Source: CAZAPG01 sp964486935
GTDB lineage: Bacteria; Chloroflexota; Anaerolineae; 4572-78; J111
Length of the DNA stretch: 64,000 bases
Assembly: GCA_964486935.1 (NCBI GenBank)
Contig: CAZAPG010000002.1
Coordinates: 124,001 to 188,000, forward strand
Direction of reading: 5' to 3'
The notes below the pieces were generated by a model. The model worked only from the letters and a program-made list of their open reading frames with translations. It was not told where the DNA came from and made no database searches. The translations under genes were made by a program, and so were the position numbers. Positions 42,627 to 51,365 of this stretch are shown here, one piece after another (position 1 is the stretch's first letter; every line of letters begins with the position of its first letter).

Positions 42627-44047
42627 GATGACCTCCGGCGTTGTTGAGCAATGCGTTCGTCCACAGTTTTACGGGCGATGACCTCGTACAAAATGGCCTG
42701 GGCGTTGCCCCGTTTACGCAGCACCCGGCCCAGCCGCTGCACATACTCGCGGGCGCTGGCGCTGCCGCCCAGCACCACGGCAATTTTAGCCTCCGGCACA
42801 TCGACGCCCTCATTCAGCACTTTTGAGGTGACAATAGCCCGGTAGGTTCCGTTTTTGAAGCTGTCTAAGGCGGCTTTGCGCTCGGCGGCGTTGGTTTGGT
42901 GGGTGATGACCGGAATCAGGTGCCGCCGCGATATTTGATAGGCAAAGCGGTTGTGGGCCGTAAAGATGAGCATTTGCCGGTCGCGGTGTTCGCGCAGCAA
43001 TCGGTCCAGCGCATCTAATTTGCCGTGCGCCTGGTGGACAATCTCCTTGAGTTTGAGTTCGGCCACCTTGGCCCGGCGCGCCCGAACTTCGTAGGCGCTG
43101 CGGCGGGTAAATTCGTCCCACCAGTGAGGGCCGTAACTCTCGCGCAGGCGGGCTTCGCGCACGTAGCCGGTGTAGGCGGCGTAGGCGGCGTCGTAAGCGT
43201 CGCGTTCTTCCGGGGTCAAATCAACCCGGATGCGCTCGGTGCGGTATTCGGCCAACTGCTGGCCGGTCAGATCGTCAATTTTTTTGTAATAGACAACCGG
43301 GCCAACCAGTTGGTCGAGCAGCGCTGCCGGGTTCGCAAGCGAAGCATCGTAAAGGGTGAGTTGCGAGGCGCGCGACGGGCGGGGTGACGTGTCGAAATTT
43401 GTGTCCGGGTAAGTGGCAGTCAGCCCCAGCCGGTACGGCGCGGCGCACATCAGGGCAATCTCGTGCCACGAGGGGGCGGGCAGGTGGTGAATCTCATCAA
43501 ACACCAGCAATTTGAACTGGTTGCCCAACTCCTCGGCCTGCGCCCAGGCGCTGGGGTAGGTGGTGATGGTGATGGGTTCCAGCCGCTTTTCCTGGCCGTA
43601 CCACACCCCGATGGCGGCGGCAAAGGCATTTTCCAGGCGGGCATACCATTGGTGCAGCAAATCAAGGGTGGGGACAACCACCAGCGTGCTGACCGCGCAC
43701 CCGGCGATGGCGCGCAGGGCCACAAAGGTTTTGCCTGCGCCGGTGGGCAGCACCACGCTGCCCCAGCGGTTGGCCTTGAGCCAGGCTTGCAGGGCCTCTG
43801 TTTGGTAGGCGTGGGGGTCGCGCTCATCCAGGAGGGTCAGCGACAGGTCGCGCCAGCGGGGGATGTTGTTGCGGATGCCCTGCCGGTAGAGCCAGTCTCG
43901 CGCAGTGCGGTAGTGGACTGCCGGGCAGCGCCATTTGCCGTTAAGCCATTCAAAGCAATCGGGCGGGGCGGCGGTTTGGGGTACGTTATCTAACACAATG
44001 GTTCCGCCCAGAAAGTAAGCGGCGGGGGTTTGAGTCTGGTCAGACAT
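42623..44047 (-). CDS. XPB-like DEAD/DEAH-box helicase
   Basis: 474 residues. An N-terminal DNA-recognition domain precedes the helicase: Walker A VVLPTGAGKTFVALRAI, DEIH box LLVFDEIHHLPAPSW, motif III-like GLTATYPD, and C-terminal motifs SKVLNEGVDVPEA and YVQRLGRVLRKRG. This is the COG1061/XPB layout. The partner nuclease Bax1 is encoded at 47286-48530. In archaea the XPB-Bax1 pair unwinds and cuts damaged DNA. It lies in an operon with the ABA4-like gene, but that link is probably not functional. Confidence 0.9.
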   Translation of the reverse strand: MSDQTQTPAAYFLGGTIVLDNVPQTAAPPDCFEWLNGKWRCPAVHYRTARDWLYRQGIRNNIPRWRDLSLTLLDERDPHAYQTEALQAWLKANRWGSVVLPTGAGKTFVALRAIAGCAVSTLVVVPTLDLLHQWYARLENAFAAAIGVWYGQEKRLEPITITTYPSAWAQAEELGNQFKLLVFDEIHHLPAPSWHEIALMCAAPYRLGLTATYPDTNFDTSPRPSRASQLTLYDASLANPAALLDQLVGPVVYYKKIDDLTGQQLAEYRTERIRVDLTPEERDAYDAAYAAYTGYVREARLRESYGPHWWDEFTRRSAYEVRARRAKVAELKLKEIVHQAHGKLDALDRLLREHRDRQMLIFTAHNRFAYQISRRHLIPVITHQTNAAERKAALDSFKNGTYRAIVTSKVLNEGVDVPEAKIAVVLGGSASAREYVQRLGRVLRKRGNAQAILYEVIARKTVDERIAQQRRRSS

Positions 44048-44290
44048 GATGTTAGTAAAAATTGCGGCCTTTTTACAAAAATTTTACCCGGTTGCGTTTG
44101 AAGCCAAAGCGGGCTTGTTACCGGCTTTTTGGCGCGGAGTTAGCGGCTGGGTGAGAATTTTAACGCTTTTGGTAACGATTCTATCACGATTGACTGATAA
44201 GCTGGAGACAAATTGTAAACAGCATTATAAATCAGGCCATCTCAGAAGACAATCTTGATATCGGAAAGGGCCTTTTTTTTAGGAGGCAGG
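44048..44290. other. Intergenic region, divergent promoters likely
   Basis: 243 bp between the helicase (minus) and the flavin monooxygenase (plus). TTGACT (about 44189-44194) is the only -35-like sequence I noticed, without a convincing -10. A 70-codon open frame on the plus strand has no ribosome site or protein-like composition. AGGAGG (44281-44286) belongs to the next gene. Confidence 0.5.
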
Positions 44291-45550
44291 ATGAATACAA
44301 TTTACGATACTATCATCATTGGCGCAGGTCAGGCCGGGTTAACCACCGGCTACTATTTGCAGCAGGCCGGACTCAAGTTTGCAATACTGGAAGCGGGCAA
44401 TGAACCGGCAGGCTCCTGGCCCCGCTACTATGATAGCCTGTTGCTCAACTCATCGGCGCGTTATTCATCGTTGCCCGGCCTGCCTTTTCCCGGCCACCCC
44501 CAACACTACCCCACGCGAGACGAAGTGGTGGCCTATTTGCGCTACTATGCCGCCCATTTCAGTTTGCCGGTTATCACCGGCGCGTGGGTTTCAAACGTGG
44601 TGCGGGTGGGCAAACTCTTTAGGGTGACAACTGCCGGCGCAGGCTACTATCTGGCCCGCGCGGTGGTGGCCGCCACCGGCTTTTTTGGGAATCCCTATAT
44701 ACCAGACCTGCCGGGCCAAAACCGGTATCGCGGGCAGATGCTGCACATGGCCGGCTACCGCAACCCGGAGCCATTTCGTGGCCGGCGGGTGGTGATTGTG
44801 GGCGGCGCTAACGGAGCGGTGCAAATTGGGGTAGAATTGGCGCGGGTGGCGCAGGTTACGCTGGCGACTCGCCAGCCGCTGCGCTATTTGCCGCAGCGCC
44901 TGCTGGGGCAGGATGTTCACTTCTGGCTGCGGTTGACCGGCCTGGATGAGACACAATGGTTAAACGAGAAAAGTATGCCGGTGTACGATGCCGGCAAATT
45001 TCGGGCGATGATTGCCGCCGGCCGGCCCGACCGCAGACCCCTCATTCAATCTTTTACCGAAGATGGGGTCATTTGGCGTGATGGCCGCCATGAAAAAGTC
45101 GATGCGGTTATTTTTGCCACCGGCTACCGGCCGCACCTGCCATATTTAACCCGGCTGGGCGCGTTAGACCGGGCGGGCCGGGTATTGCAGCGCAATGGCG
45201 TAAGCGCAACCGTGCCGGGCCTTTACTTTGTGGGCCTGCCCCGGCAGCGCAGCGTTGCCTCGGCCACCTTGCGCGGGGTGGGCGCAGATGCCAAAGTAGT
45301 GGCAACGCATTTGCAGCGTTACTGCCGGTCAATGGCGCAAAAAAGTGGCAGCCCAACCCTGGCGCAGCAGGCGCAGGCGTGGCTTTCCAGAAGCGGCCAA
45401 CTGGTTGGCTTAATCAGCCTGATGACGCTGGCCCTCAAACAGCAGCGAGGGTCAGCGCCCCGGCTGATGGGCGAGGCGCTGGTTCACTCTTTTATAGTAG
45501 GTGCGGGCTTTTTTGGCGTTGGTAATGGCGCGGCGCTCTACAGAGGGTAA
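44291..45550 (+). CDS. Flavin-containing monooxygenase-like FAD/NAD(P) oxidoreductase
   Basis: 419 residues from ATG 44291 (AGGAGG upstream). Two dinucleotide motifs: IIIGAGQAGLTTGYYL for FAD and VVIVGGANGAVQIGVELA for NADP. The ATG motif VDAVIFATGYRPHLPYL is present. The CzcO/FMO-type active region is NSSARYSSLPGLPFPG. Typically oxygenates small S- or N-compounds or oxidises a protein partner. It is followed at about 100 nt by a chlorite-dismutase-family gene in the same direction. Confidence 0.87.
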   Translation: MNTIYDTIIIGAGQAGLTTGYYLQQAGLKFAILEAGNEPAGSWPRYYDSLLLNSSARYSSLPGLPFPGHPQHYPTRDEVVAYLRYYAAHFSLPVITGAWVSNVVRVGKLFRVTTAGAGYYLARAVVAATGFFGNPYIPDLPGQNRYRGQMLHMAGYRNPEPFRGRRVVIVGGANGAVQIGVELARVAQVTLATRQPLRYLPQRLLGQDVHFWLRLTGLDETQWLNEKSMPVYDAGKFRAMIAAGRPDRRPLIQSFTEDGVIWRDGRHEKVDAVIFATGYRPHLPYLTRLGALDRAGRVLQRNGVSATVPGLYFVGLPRQRSVASATLRGVGADAKVVATHLQRYCRSMAQKSGSPTLAQQAQAWLSRSGQLVGLISLMTLALKQQRGSAPRLMGEALVHSFIVGAGFFGVGNGAALYRG

Positions 45551-45657
45551 ACATAGGGCGGCTAATCCATCTTGTTTGCTGGCCGGGCGTTGTATCCACG
45601 CCCGGCTTGTGCTATACTGACACGCTGAAAACTCTGATGATAACCAGGAGCGCAACT

Positions 45658-46374
45658 GTGAGCAAAGAAAATTCCATACTCGACCTGAGTGAAAAAGGCG
45701 CCGATAAAGACGGCCAGCCCATCTCGCTGGACCGGCGGCTGTTTATGCAGTTTTTGGCCTACGGCAACTGCCAAAACGTAGGGCCGCTCATCGAGAGCCT
45801 TGAAGCCAGCGGCATTGAAGCCGCGCTGTATGCCGATATCAACGACCCGTGGGGCGTCGGCCTGCTGGCGATGAGTGAGGACGCCGATTTTTTTGTAACC
45901 ACCTGGCGGCAAACGCTCACCCAACCGCCCTTTACCGGGTTGACCCCCAAGCCGGAATTTACCATGCTGGGCCGCACCTACTCTCTGGGCTACGAGTCGG
46001 ATTTGGAGGAAACGCTCATTACCCGGCCCCGCCGCAAAGTGCTAGAGCCGGAGTGGCGCTGGGCCGTCTGGTATCCGCTGCGCCGGATTAAAGGCTTTGA
46101 ACTGCTGCCGGAAAAAGAGCAGCAAATTGTGCTGCGCGAGCACGGCGGCATCAGTTTTACTTTTGGGCGGGCCGGCTACGCCACCGATATTCGGCTGGCC
46201 TGCCACGGCCTGGATAAAAACGATAACGATTTTGTGATTGCCGTGCTGGGCCACGAACTTTATCCCTGCTCGGCGGTGGTGCAGGCCATGCGTAAAACCA
46301 AGCAAACCTCGCAATATCTGGAAAGTTTGGGGCCGTTTTTTATCGGCAAGGTTATCTGGCAGGCCCGGCCTTAG
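45658..46374 (+). CDS. Chlorite-dismutase-family heme protein (HemQ-like)
   Basis: 238 residues from GTG 45658, preceded by AGGAG. C-terminal half: VWYPLRRIKGFELLPEKEQQ (Tyr typical of the HemQ active site) and VLREHGGISFTFGRAGYA (His of the heme-ligand motif LMxEHG), then HGLDKNDNDFVIAVLGHEL and ESLGPFFIGKVIWQ. This matches coproheme decarboxylases, used for heme synthesis in monoderm bacteria. The distal Gln/Arg of the chlorite-degrading enzymes could not be assigned. Start upstream at ATG 45607 is possible but has no ribosome site. Confidence 0.8.
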   Translation: MSKENSILDLSEKGADKDGQPISLDRRLFMQFLAYGNCQNVGPLIESLEASGIEAALYADINDPWGVGLLAMSEDADFFVTTWRQTLTQPPFTGLTPKPEFTMLGRTYSLGYESDLEETLITRPRRKVLEPEWRWAVWYPLRRIKGFELLPEKEQQIVLREHGGISFTFGRAGYATDIRLACHGLDKNDNDFVIAVLGHELYPCSAVVQAMRKTKQTSQYLESLGPFFIGKVIWQARP

Positions 46375-46383
46375 GAGATGATG

Positions 46384-47277
46384 ATGGAATATAGAACGCT
46401 GGGCCAGACCGGCCTGAAAATTAGCCGGCTGGGGGTGGGCCTGTCGGAATTGGGCAACCTGTCGCTGGCGGAAGAGTCAACCGCCGGAGCCGTGCTCAAC
46501 CGGGCGCTGGATGCGGGTCTTAATTTTTTAGATACCAGCGCCTGCTACAACAATAGCGAAGCGTTGATTGGCCGCACCATTGCCCATCGCCGGCAAGAGT
46601 ACGTGCTGGCCACCAAATGTTGCGGCCACCGCACCGGCGCCGACTGGACGGCTCAAACCATTACCGACAGCATCGACCACAGTTTGAAACAATTAAAAAC
46701 CGACTACCTGGATTTGGTTCAGCTTCATTCGTGCGGGGTAGAGGAGTTGGAGCAGGGCGAAGTAATAGAAGCCCTGCAAGCGGCGCGGCAGGCGGGCAAA
46801 ACCCGTTACATCGGCTACAGCGGCGATAACGAGGCGGCGCGCTGGGCGGTAGATAGCGGCCTGTTCGACACGCTGCAAACCAGCTTCAATCTGGTTGACC
46901 AGCGGGCGCGCGCCTACCTGTTTCCGCCGGCCAGAGAGAAAGGGATGGGCATTATTGCCAAACGACCGATTGCCAACGGAGTTTGGGGCGTTAATAAAAG
47001 TCCCAGCGCCTATGCGTCGCAATATTTTGAACGAGCGCAGGCAATGCGGGCGCTGGGGGCGCTGCCTAACGGGCCGGAGAACGGCATTGTGCTGGCGCTG
47101 GGCTTTACCCTGGCCCATAATGAAGTGGATACGGTTATTGTGGGGACTCGCAACCCGGAGCATATGCGGGCCAACATCGAGTGGTTCAATACCCAACTGC
47201 CCATCAACCAAAACATTGTTGATGAACTGCGCCGCCGGTTTGAACAGGTGGGGCAAAGCTGGGTGCAGTTGCGCTAA
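46384..47277 (+). CDS. Aldo/keto reductase
   Basis: 297 residues from ATG 46384 (AGGAG six bases before; two other ATGs precede it). TIM-barrel NADP-oxidoreductase with the tetrad LNFLDTSACYNNSEALIG (Asp, Tyr), LATKCCG (Lys) and LVQLHSCG (His). C-terminal NADP-binding segment is VIVGTRNPEHMRANIEW. Substrate unknown; ten bases downstream of the HemQ-like gene. Confidence 0.9.
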   Translation: MEYRTLGQTGLKISRLGVGLSELGNLSLAEESTAGAVLNRALDAGLNFLDTSACYNNSEALIGRTIAHRRQEYVLATKCCGHRTGADWTAQTITDSIDHSLKQLKTDYLDLVQLHSCGVEELEQGEVIEALQAARQAGKTRYIGYSGDNEAARWAVDSGLFDTLQTSFNLVDQRARAYLFPPAREKGMGIIAKRPIANGVWGVNKSPSAYASQYFERAQAMRALGALPNGPENGIVLALGFTLAHNEVDTVIVGTRNPEHMRANIEWFNTQLPINQNIVDELRRRFEQVGQSWVQLR

Positions 47278-47285
47278 TATCACCC

Positions 47286-48530
47286 TTACTCAGCTGTTGG
47301 CGGCTCTGCTGGCGCGGCGCAGCGTTCTGCCGCGGCCAGCACCTCTTTGAGCACCGGCTTGCGGGCAAAGGTTAGCACCTCTCCGGCCGAGGCAGCTTCA
47401 AAGACGCCTTCGGCTACGTTGGCGCTTTCATAAACCAGCAAAATCAGGTCGTGTCGCCCGGCCTGGCGCACTTTTTCCAGCTTGCGCTTCAGATAGTTGG
47501 GATGCCAGTAGCCGACAATTTCCAGCAGCGCCCGCCGGCCATCCTGCCGGTGGGTTAGCGAAAAATCGGGAATCATCACCGAATCGCCCAGCACAATCAA
47601 TTCGTCTTCTCGTTTTAACTCCCACTTGCGTTTGGCTCCGCCATATTTTTCTTCAAACTCGGCGGCAAAATCTGCCTCGAGCCGGCTGTCGAACAACCCC
47701 GAGGCCTTAAAATGGGTACGCAGTTGGCTCCGGTCATCGAGCCGGTAGGTTAGCGGCTCGTGGCCGGGATTTTTGGGCGGTTGAATGTCGGCCTCCATGC
47801 GCCAGCGGTTGCAGAGCAGCAGGGCAGGCAAGAATTTGGCAAATTGCACCCCGTAGCGAATGGTTGACTTAACAAACGGCGAAATTGGCCCGTACAGCGT
47901 TACCCGGTAGCCGCTATCGGCCTGGCTAACGGCGTACATCAACTTGAACAGTTTGATGTATTTGAAGATATCTTTGTAGCTGTCACCCACTTCCAGCCGC
48001 ATTTCTCGCGCCCAGTAGAGCAGGCCGCGAGCCAGCTCCAGGTTGTAGCGGGCAATCAACTCGGCGGGGGTCAGGGGGTCGCCGCTATCCAGCAGAATTT
48101 GCTCCTCGGCCAGGTCGGCAAACAGGGCGGTTTCCACCTGCGGTTCGGACAGGCTAAACCGGGCCGCAATTTCGGCGACTGCCTGCCGGCGGGTAGTCTG
48201 GCTGAACAGGTCGCGCTGCTGGGTGACCGGTCCTTTTTCAAATAGGGCGGCCCGCAACTGCGCCGGTTCAACTGGTGGGTTGCTTTCAAACGTGCAGCGA
48301 GCCTCAAGCACGGCGGCCAGCCCCCGGATAACCGGGTAATCGAGGCTGTCCCCTTCAAAATCGCGCAGGGCTTCGACCAGTTGCCCGCGGGTGTGGCCGG
48401 CGTGTTTTTTGAAGAGGGCGATGAGCTGGTTGGCCAGGGTTAAATAGTGATAGTTGGCCTCGATGGGGCGGGTTGTGATTTCATCATTTTGTATTTTGAT
48501 ACGGGGGCGAATCAACTCTGATTTGAGCAT
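47286..48530 (-). CDS. DUF790/Bax1 nuclease, XPB partner
   Basis: 414 residues. Bax1 is the archaeal-type endonuclease that acts with XPB helicase. N-terminal LLKSELIRPRI-like opening (here MLKSELIRPRIKIQ), a central helical region (LELARGLLYWAREMRLEVGD, then KYIKLFKLMYAVSQ), and the C-terminal PD-(D/E)XK-like core SVMIPDFSLTHR ... ALLEIVGYWHPNYLKRKLEK carry the catalytic Asp, Glu and Lys. The matching helicase is 3.2 kb upstream on the same strand, with three genes on the opposite strand between. Confidence 0.85.
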   Translation of the reverse strand: MLKSELIRPRIKIQNDEITTRPIEANYHYLTLANQLIALFKKHAGHTRGQLVEALRDFEGDSLDYPVIRGLAAVLEARCTFESNPPVEPAQLRAALFEKGPVTQQRDLFSQTTRRQAVAEIAARFSLSEPQVETALFADLAEEQILLDSGDPLTPAELIARYNLELARGLLYWAREMRLEVGDSYKDIFKYIKLFKLMYAVSQADSGYRVTLYGPISPFVKSTIRYGVQFAKFLPALLLCNRWRMEADIQPPKNPGHEPLTYRLDDRSQLRTHFKASGLFDSRLEADFAAEFEEKYGGAKRKWELKREDELIVLGDSVMIPDFSLTHRQDGRRALLEIVGYWHPNYLKRKLEKVRQAGRHDLILLVYESANVAEGVFEAASAGEVLTFARKPVLKEVLAAAERCAAPAEPPTAE

Positions 48531-48551
48531 AAATCAATAAAAGGGATAAAC

Positions 48552-48578
48552 AAAGCCCACTGGCGATGAGTGGGCTTT
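48552..48578 (-). terminator. Rho-independent terminator, hairpin with T-tracts on both sides
   Basis: AAAGCCCAC / GTGGGCTTT, 9-bp stem with a 9-base loop (48552-48560 and 48570-48578). T-tracts follow on both strands, stronger on the plus strand. It separates the homocysteine methyltransferase from the Bax1 gene and probably ends the methyltransferase transcript. Confidence 0.75.
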
Positions 48579-48611
48579 TTATGTAAGTTGAGCAGATTGG
48601 GGGGCCAGCCT

Positions 48612-49607
48612 TTAACTTCTGACGCTTTCTCTGCGGCGGCTACTCCGCCGGCTGCGCAGGCCGTTTTGTTGAGCGCCACCGGCAGCCACAGCCAAATTAT
48701 TGGCCAGAACCGTTGCCAGGGGTGGGGGGGTGTAGTTTTGCAGCGCAATTTTTACGGCGGTGATGTGGCTGGGGTTGCTGCCGCAGCAGCCGCCCAGCAT
48801 TTTGACATGCTGGTCGGCAAATTTTAGCGCGTATTGGGCCATAATTTGGGGCGTTACATCATAAACCGCCTCAATGGTATCTTCCATGCGGGGCAGGCCG
48901 GCGTTGGGTTTGGCGATGAGGGTTACATCGGGCGCGACTGTTCGCATAGCCGTAACCGCTACCAGATTTTCCTCGAGCGTGCGGCCGCAGTTAACGCCCA
49001 CAGCCAGCACGTCCATGGCCCACAATTCTTTAACCGCCTGCTCTGGCCGAACGCCCATCATGGTGCGCCCGTGCATGTCAAAGCTCATGGTTACGGTAAC
49101 GGGCAGGCAGGTGGCCCGCTGCGCCCCGGCGATAGCGGCTTTGGCCTCGGCCAGGTCGCTCATGGTTTCTATATGGATGCCGTCAACGCCGCCTTCGGCC
49201 AGGGCCGCGGCCTGCTCGGCAAAATAATCTACAGCCTTTTCGTAGGTCAGTTCGCCCATCGGTTCCATCAGCAGGCCGGTCGGTCCCATCGACCCCAGCA
49301 CCAGCGCCGAATCGCCGGCCACTTCGCGGGCCAGCCGGGCAGCCGCAACATTGGCCTGGTGGGTTAAGTGACCGCTTTGCTCCATATCCATGCGGGGGCG
49401 CGTGCCGCCAAAGGTGTTGGTCAAAATGGCTTCGGAGCCGGCCTCAACATAGGCCCGATAGTGCTTTTTCACGGCTTCGGGGTTTTTCAGGTTCCACAAT
49501 TCCGGGGCCATGCCGGCCGGCAACCCCAACTTTTGCAGTTGCGTGCCGGTTGCGCCATCCATAATAATGATGCCCGGTTGGGCGAGTCTTGTGCGTAAAT
49601 CTGCCAT
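48612..49607 (-). CDS. Homocysteine S-methyltransferase family protein
   Basis: 331 residues. N-terminal IIMDGATGTQLQKLGL, substrate region LTNTFGGTRPRMD, and zinc cysteines in VAVGVNCGRT-like AVGVNCGRTLEEN and MLGGCCGSNPSHI make a complete MmuM/BHMT-type site. The methyl donor could be S-methylmethionine or a betaine. AAAGGA precedes the ATG. The C-terminus is a basic Arg/Ser tail (RSRRSSRRRESVRS) that is not usual for the family. Confidence 0.88.
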   Translation of the reverse strand: MADLRTRLAQPGIIIMDGATGTQLQKLGLPAGMAPELWNLKNPEAVKKHYRAYVEAGSEAILTNTFGGTRPRMDMEQSGHLTHQANVAAARLAREVAGDSALVLGSMGPTGLLMEPMGELTYEKAVDYFAEQAAALAEGGVDGIHIETMSDLAEAKAAIAGAQRATCLPVTVTMSFDMHGRTMMGVRPEQAVKELWAMDVLAVGVNCGRTLEENLVAVTAMRTVAPDVTLIAKPNAGLPRMEDTIEAVYDVTPQIMAQYALKFADQHVKMLGGCCGSNPSHITAVKIALQNYTPPPLATVLANNLAVAAGGAQQNGLRSRRSSRRRESVRS

Positions 49608-49667
49608 CGTTTATCCTTTCTGCTCAACATGGTACTTCTGTTCCGGCTAAACCGCAAATTGCCGGGC

Positions 49668-49753
49668 CTGTCCCAAATTTTGGGAACAGACGGAGGGGTG
49701 CGGGGGGTATCCCCCCGATTTGTCCCCAATTTCCTGAAATTTGGGACGCACCC
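49668..49753 (-). repeat. Triple-hairpin dispersed repeat, copy C (inverted)
   Basis: CTGTCCCAAATTTTGGGAAC, central GGGGGGTATCCCCCC, and GAAATTTGGGACGCACCC, the reverse complement arrangement of copies A and B. It lies between the divergently arranged homocysteine methyltransferase and HAD genes. Confidence 0.85.
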
Positions 49754-49769
49754 AAATTGCCATGACAGA

Positions 49770-49797
49770 TTGTTGTTTGCTTTTTTTATGTTATAAT
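49770..49797 (+). promoter_or_regulatory. Promoter of the HAD-PyrK-PyrD-like operon
   Basis: TTGTTG (49770-49775), 16-bp T-rich spacer, TATAAT (49792-49797). Perfect -10 with a moderate -35; ~52 bp before the proposed HAD start. Confidence 0.6.
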
Positions 49798-49848
49798 CGT
49801 GATTTGATTTTGAAGAGGCTTAATCCAATCGGAAAGAGAGCGAGGCGA

Positions 49849-50580
49849 TTGATAAAAGGAATAATTTTTGACCTTGGCGGCACGCTTATCCGCGTTACCA
49901 GAGCTTGGGAAGAGATTCACCGGGAAGGGGCCGAGGCCATGGCCGACTGGTACGTGAAAAAAAGGCGCATCAAGCTGGACACCCAGGCCCTGGTTGACGC
50001 TTTTTTAGCCCGGCGCGCCGCCGACCTGGAGCGGGCCAGCCAATCCAACACCGAGGTGTTAGCCCAGGACACGCTGCGCCAGGCCCTGCGCCAAATTGAG
50101 GCCCCGGCCAGGGCTGAAACCGCCCTCGATGCGGCCATTAAAATATTCTTTGAACCGGAAGAAGCCGCCAGCCGGCCCTTTGCCGATGCCGTTGATACGG
50201 TCAAAACGCTTCATGCCCAGGGCTACCGGCTGGGGTTATATTCAAACGCCACGGATGACCCGTTGATTCAGCGGCTGGTCAACCGCAATAAATTTAGGCC
50301 CTGGCTGTCGCCCACGTTCAGCTCGGCCGGGTGCGGCTGGCGCAAGCCCAAACCCGACGGCTTTTTATTAATTGCCCAACGCTGGGCTCTTGCGCCCCAT
50401 GAAATTGTGGTGGTGGGCGACACGCTCAAAGCCGATATTTTGGGCGCGCACCACGCCAACATGGGCAGCATTTTGGTAACAATGGATGAAGCTTCATCCA
50501 ACAATGAGCATCGCCATATCCAACCCACCGCCGCCGCCGATAGTTTAGCGGCCCTGCCGGAAATTATCCGCCAACTCTGA
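49849..50580 (+). CDS. HAD-superfamily hydrolase
   Basis: 243 residues from TTG 49849, chosen because the catalytic motif follows at once: IIFDLGGTLIRV (Asp-x-Gly/Asp with the second Asp replaced by Gly), then YSNATDD (motif II), RKPKPDG (motif III Lys) and VVVGDTLKADILGAHHAN (motif IV). GAGCGAGG precedes the TTG. The frame is open upstream to 49741 but that part contains the promoter. The GG in place of DG/DV at the second catalytic Asp may lower phosphatase activity. First gene of an operon with PyrK- and PyrD-like genes, one base overlap. Confidence 0.8.
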   Translation: MIKGIIFDLGGTLIRVTRAWEEIHREGAEAMADWYVKKRRIKLDTQALVDAFLARRAADLERASQSNTEVLAQDTLRQALRQIEAPARAETALDAAIKIFFEPEEAASRPFADAVDTVKTLHAQGYRLGLYSNATDDPLIQRLVNRNKFRPWLSPTFSSAGCGWRKPKPDGFLLIAQRWALAPHEIVVVGDTLKADILGAHHANMGSILVTMDEASSNNEHRHIQPTAAADSLAALPEIIRQL

Positions 50581-51365
50581 TGCGTCAATTTGAGGCCGCC
50601 CTGGTTCAAAAAGAAACAATCGCCCCGGCCTGGTGGCAGTTAGTTTTTGAGACTCCCGACCCGCTGTTGCCTACACAGCCGGGGCAATTTTTTCTGCTGC
50701 GCTGCGGCGATAGATTTACCTGTTATTTGCGCCGGGCTATCTTTCCCCAACCCATTGATGATACGCGCCTGAGCCTGTTGCTGCGGCCCGCAACCGACCC
50801 CGGCCTGTCGTGGCTGCTGGCCCGGCAAACCGGCGACAGGCTGGATTTCATCGGCCCACTGGGGGTTGGTTTTGAGAGGTTAACGGGTGCGGGCAACCTG
50901 CTGCTGGTTAGCGATAACCAGATGATTTCCCCCCTGTTAGGCCAAATGGAACAGGCGATTGCCGCCGGCTGGTCGGTAACGCTGGCGTTGGAGGGCATCA
51001 GAGCCAACGCAATCTATCCGGTGGCTACCCTGCCTCCTGCGGTTGAGTTTCAGGCAGCCACTTTGGATGGTTCGTTAGGCTACCGGGGAGTCATTACCGA
51101 TTTGCTGCCCCGTTATTTGCAGTGGGCCGATATGGTTTGCGCCGTGGGGTCAATAAACTTATACAAAGTGTTGAAAAAGCAAGTTGCAGATATCCGCTTT
51201 GGGTTGCCATTCGGCCTTTCATATGGACTGCTTACCCATTTGCCGCTCATTTGCGGAGTGGGCGCCTGTTTTGGCTGCGCTGTTTCAACCGGGCAGGGGA
51301 TTAGCCTGGCCTGCACTGACGGGCCGGTGTTTGACCTGGCCGGGCTATCCATTGGAGAGTCGTGA
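50580..51365 (+). CDS. PyrK-like electron-transfer subunit (FAD, [2Fe-2S])
   Basis: 261 residues. FAD-binding barrel with FTCYLRRAIFPQPIDD, NAD-binding domain, and C-terminal [2Fe-2S] loop with CGVGACFGCAVSTG and LACTDGPVFD (four Cys). This is the same protein type as dihydroorotate dehydrogenase electron-transfer subunit. The ATG overlaps the HAD stop by one base and the next gene overlaps its end by four, so the two flavoproteins should form one complex. Confidence 0.87.
   Translation: MRQFEAALVQKETIAPAWWQLVFETPDPLLPTQPGQFFLLRCGDRFTCYLRRAIFPQPIDDTRLSLLLRPATDPGLSWLLARQTGDRLDFIGPLGVGFERLTGAGNLLLVSDNQMISPLLGQMEQAIAAGWSVTLALEGIRANAIYPVATLPPAVEFQAATLDGSLGYRGVITDLLPRYLQWADMVCAVGSINLYKVLKKQVADIRFGLPFGLSYGLLTHLPLICGVGACFGCAVSTGQGISLACTDGPVFDLAGLSIGES

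Noticed and set aside
44046..44258. 70-codon frame in the divergent region
   Set aside because: No ribosome site and starts at the helicase start codon; composition not protein-like.
49668..49753. Possible SAM or cobalamin riboswitch before the homocysteine methyltransferase gene
   Set aside because: The structured region is the dispersed triple-hairpin repeat found at two unrelated sites; no riboswitch core motifs are seen.
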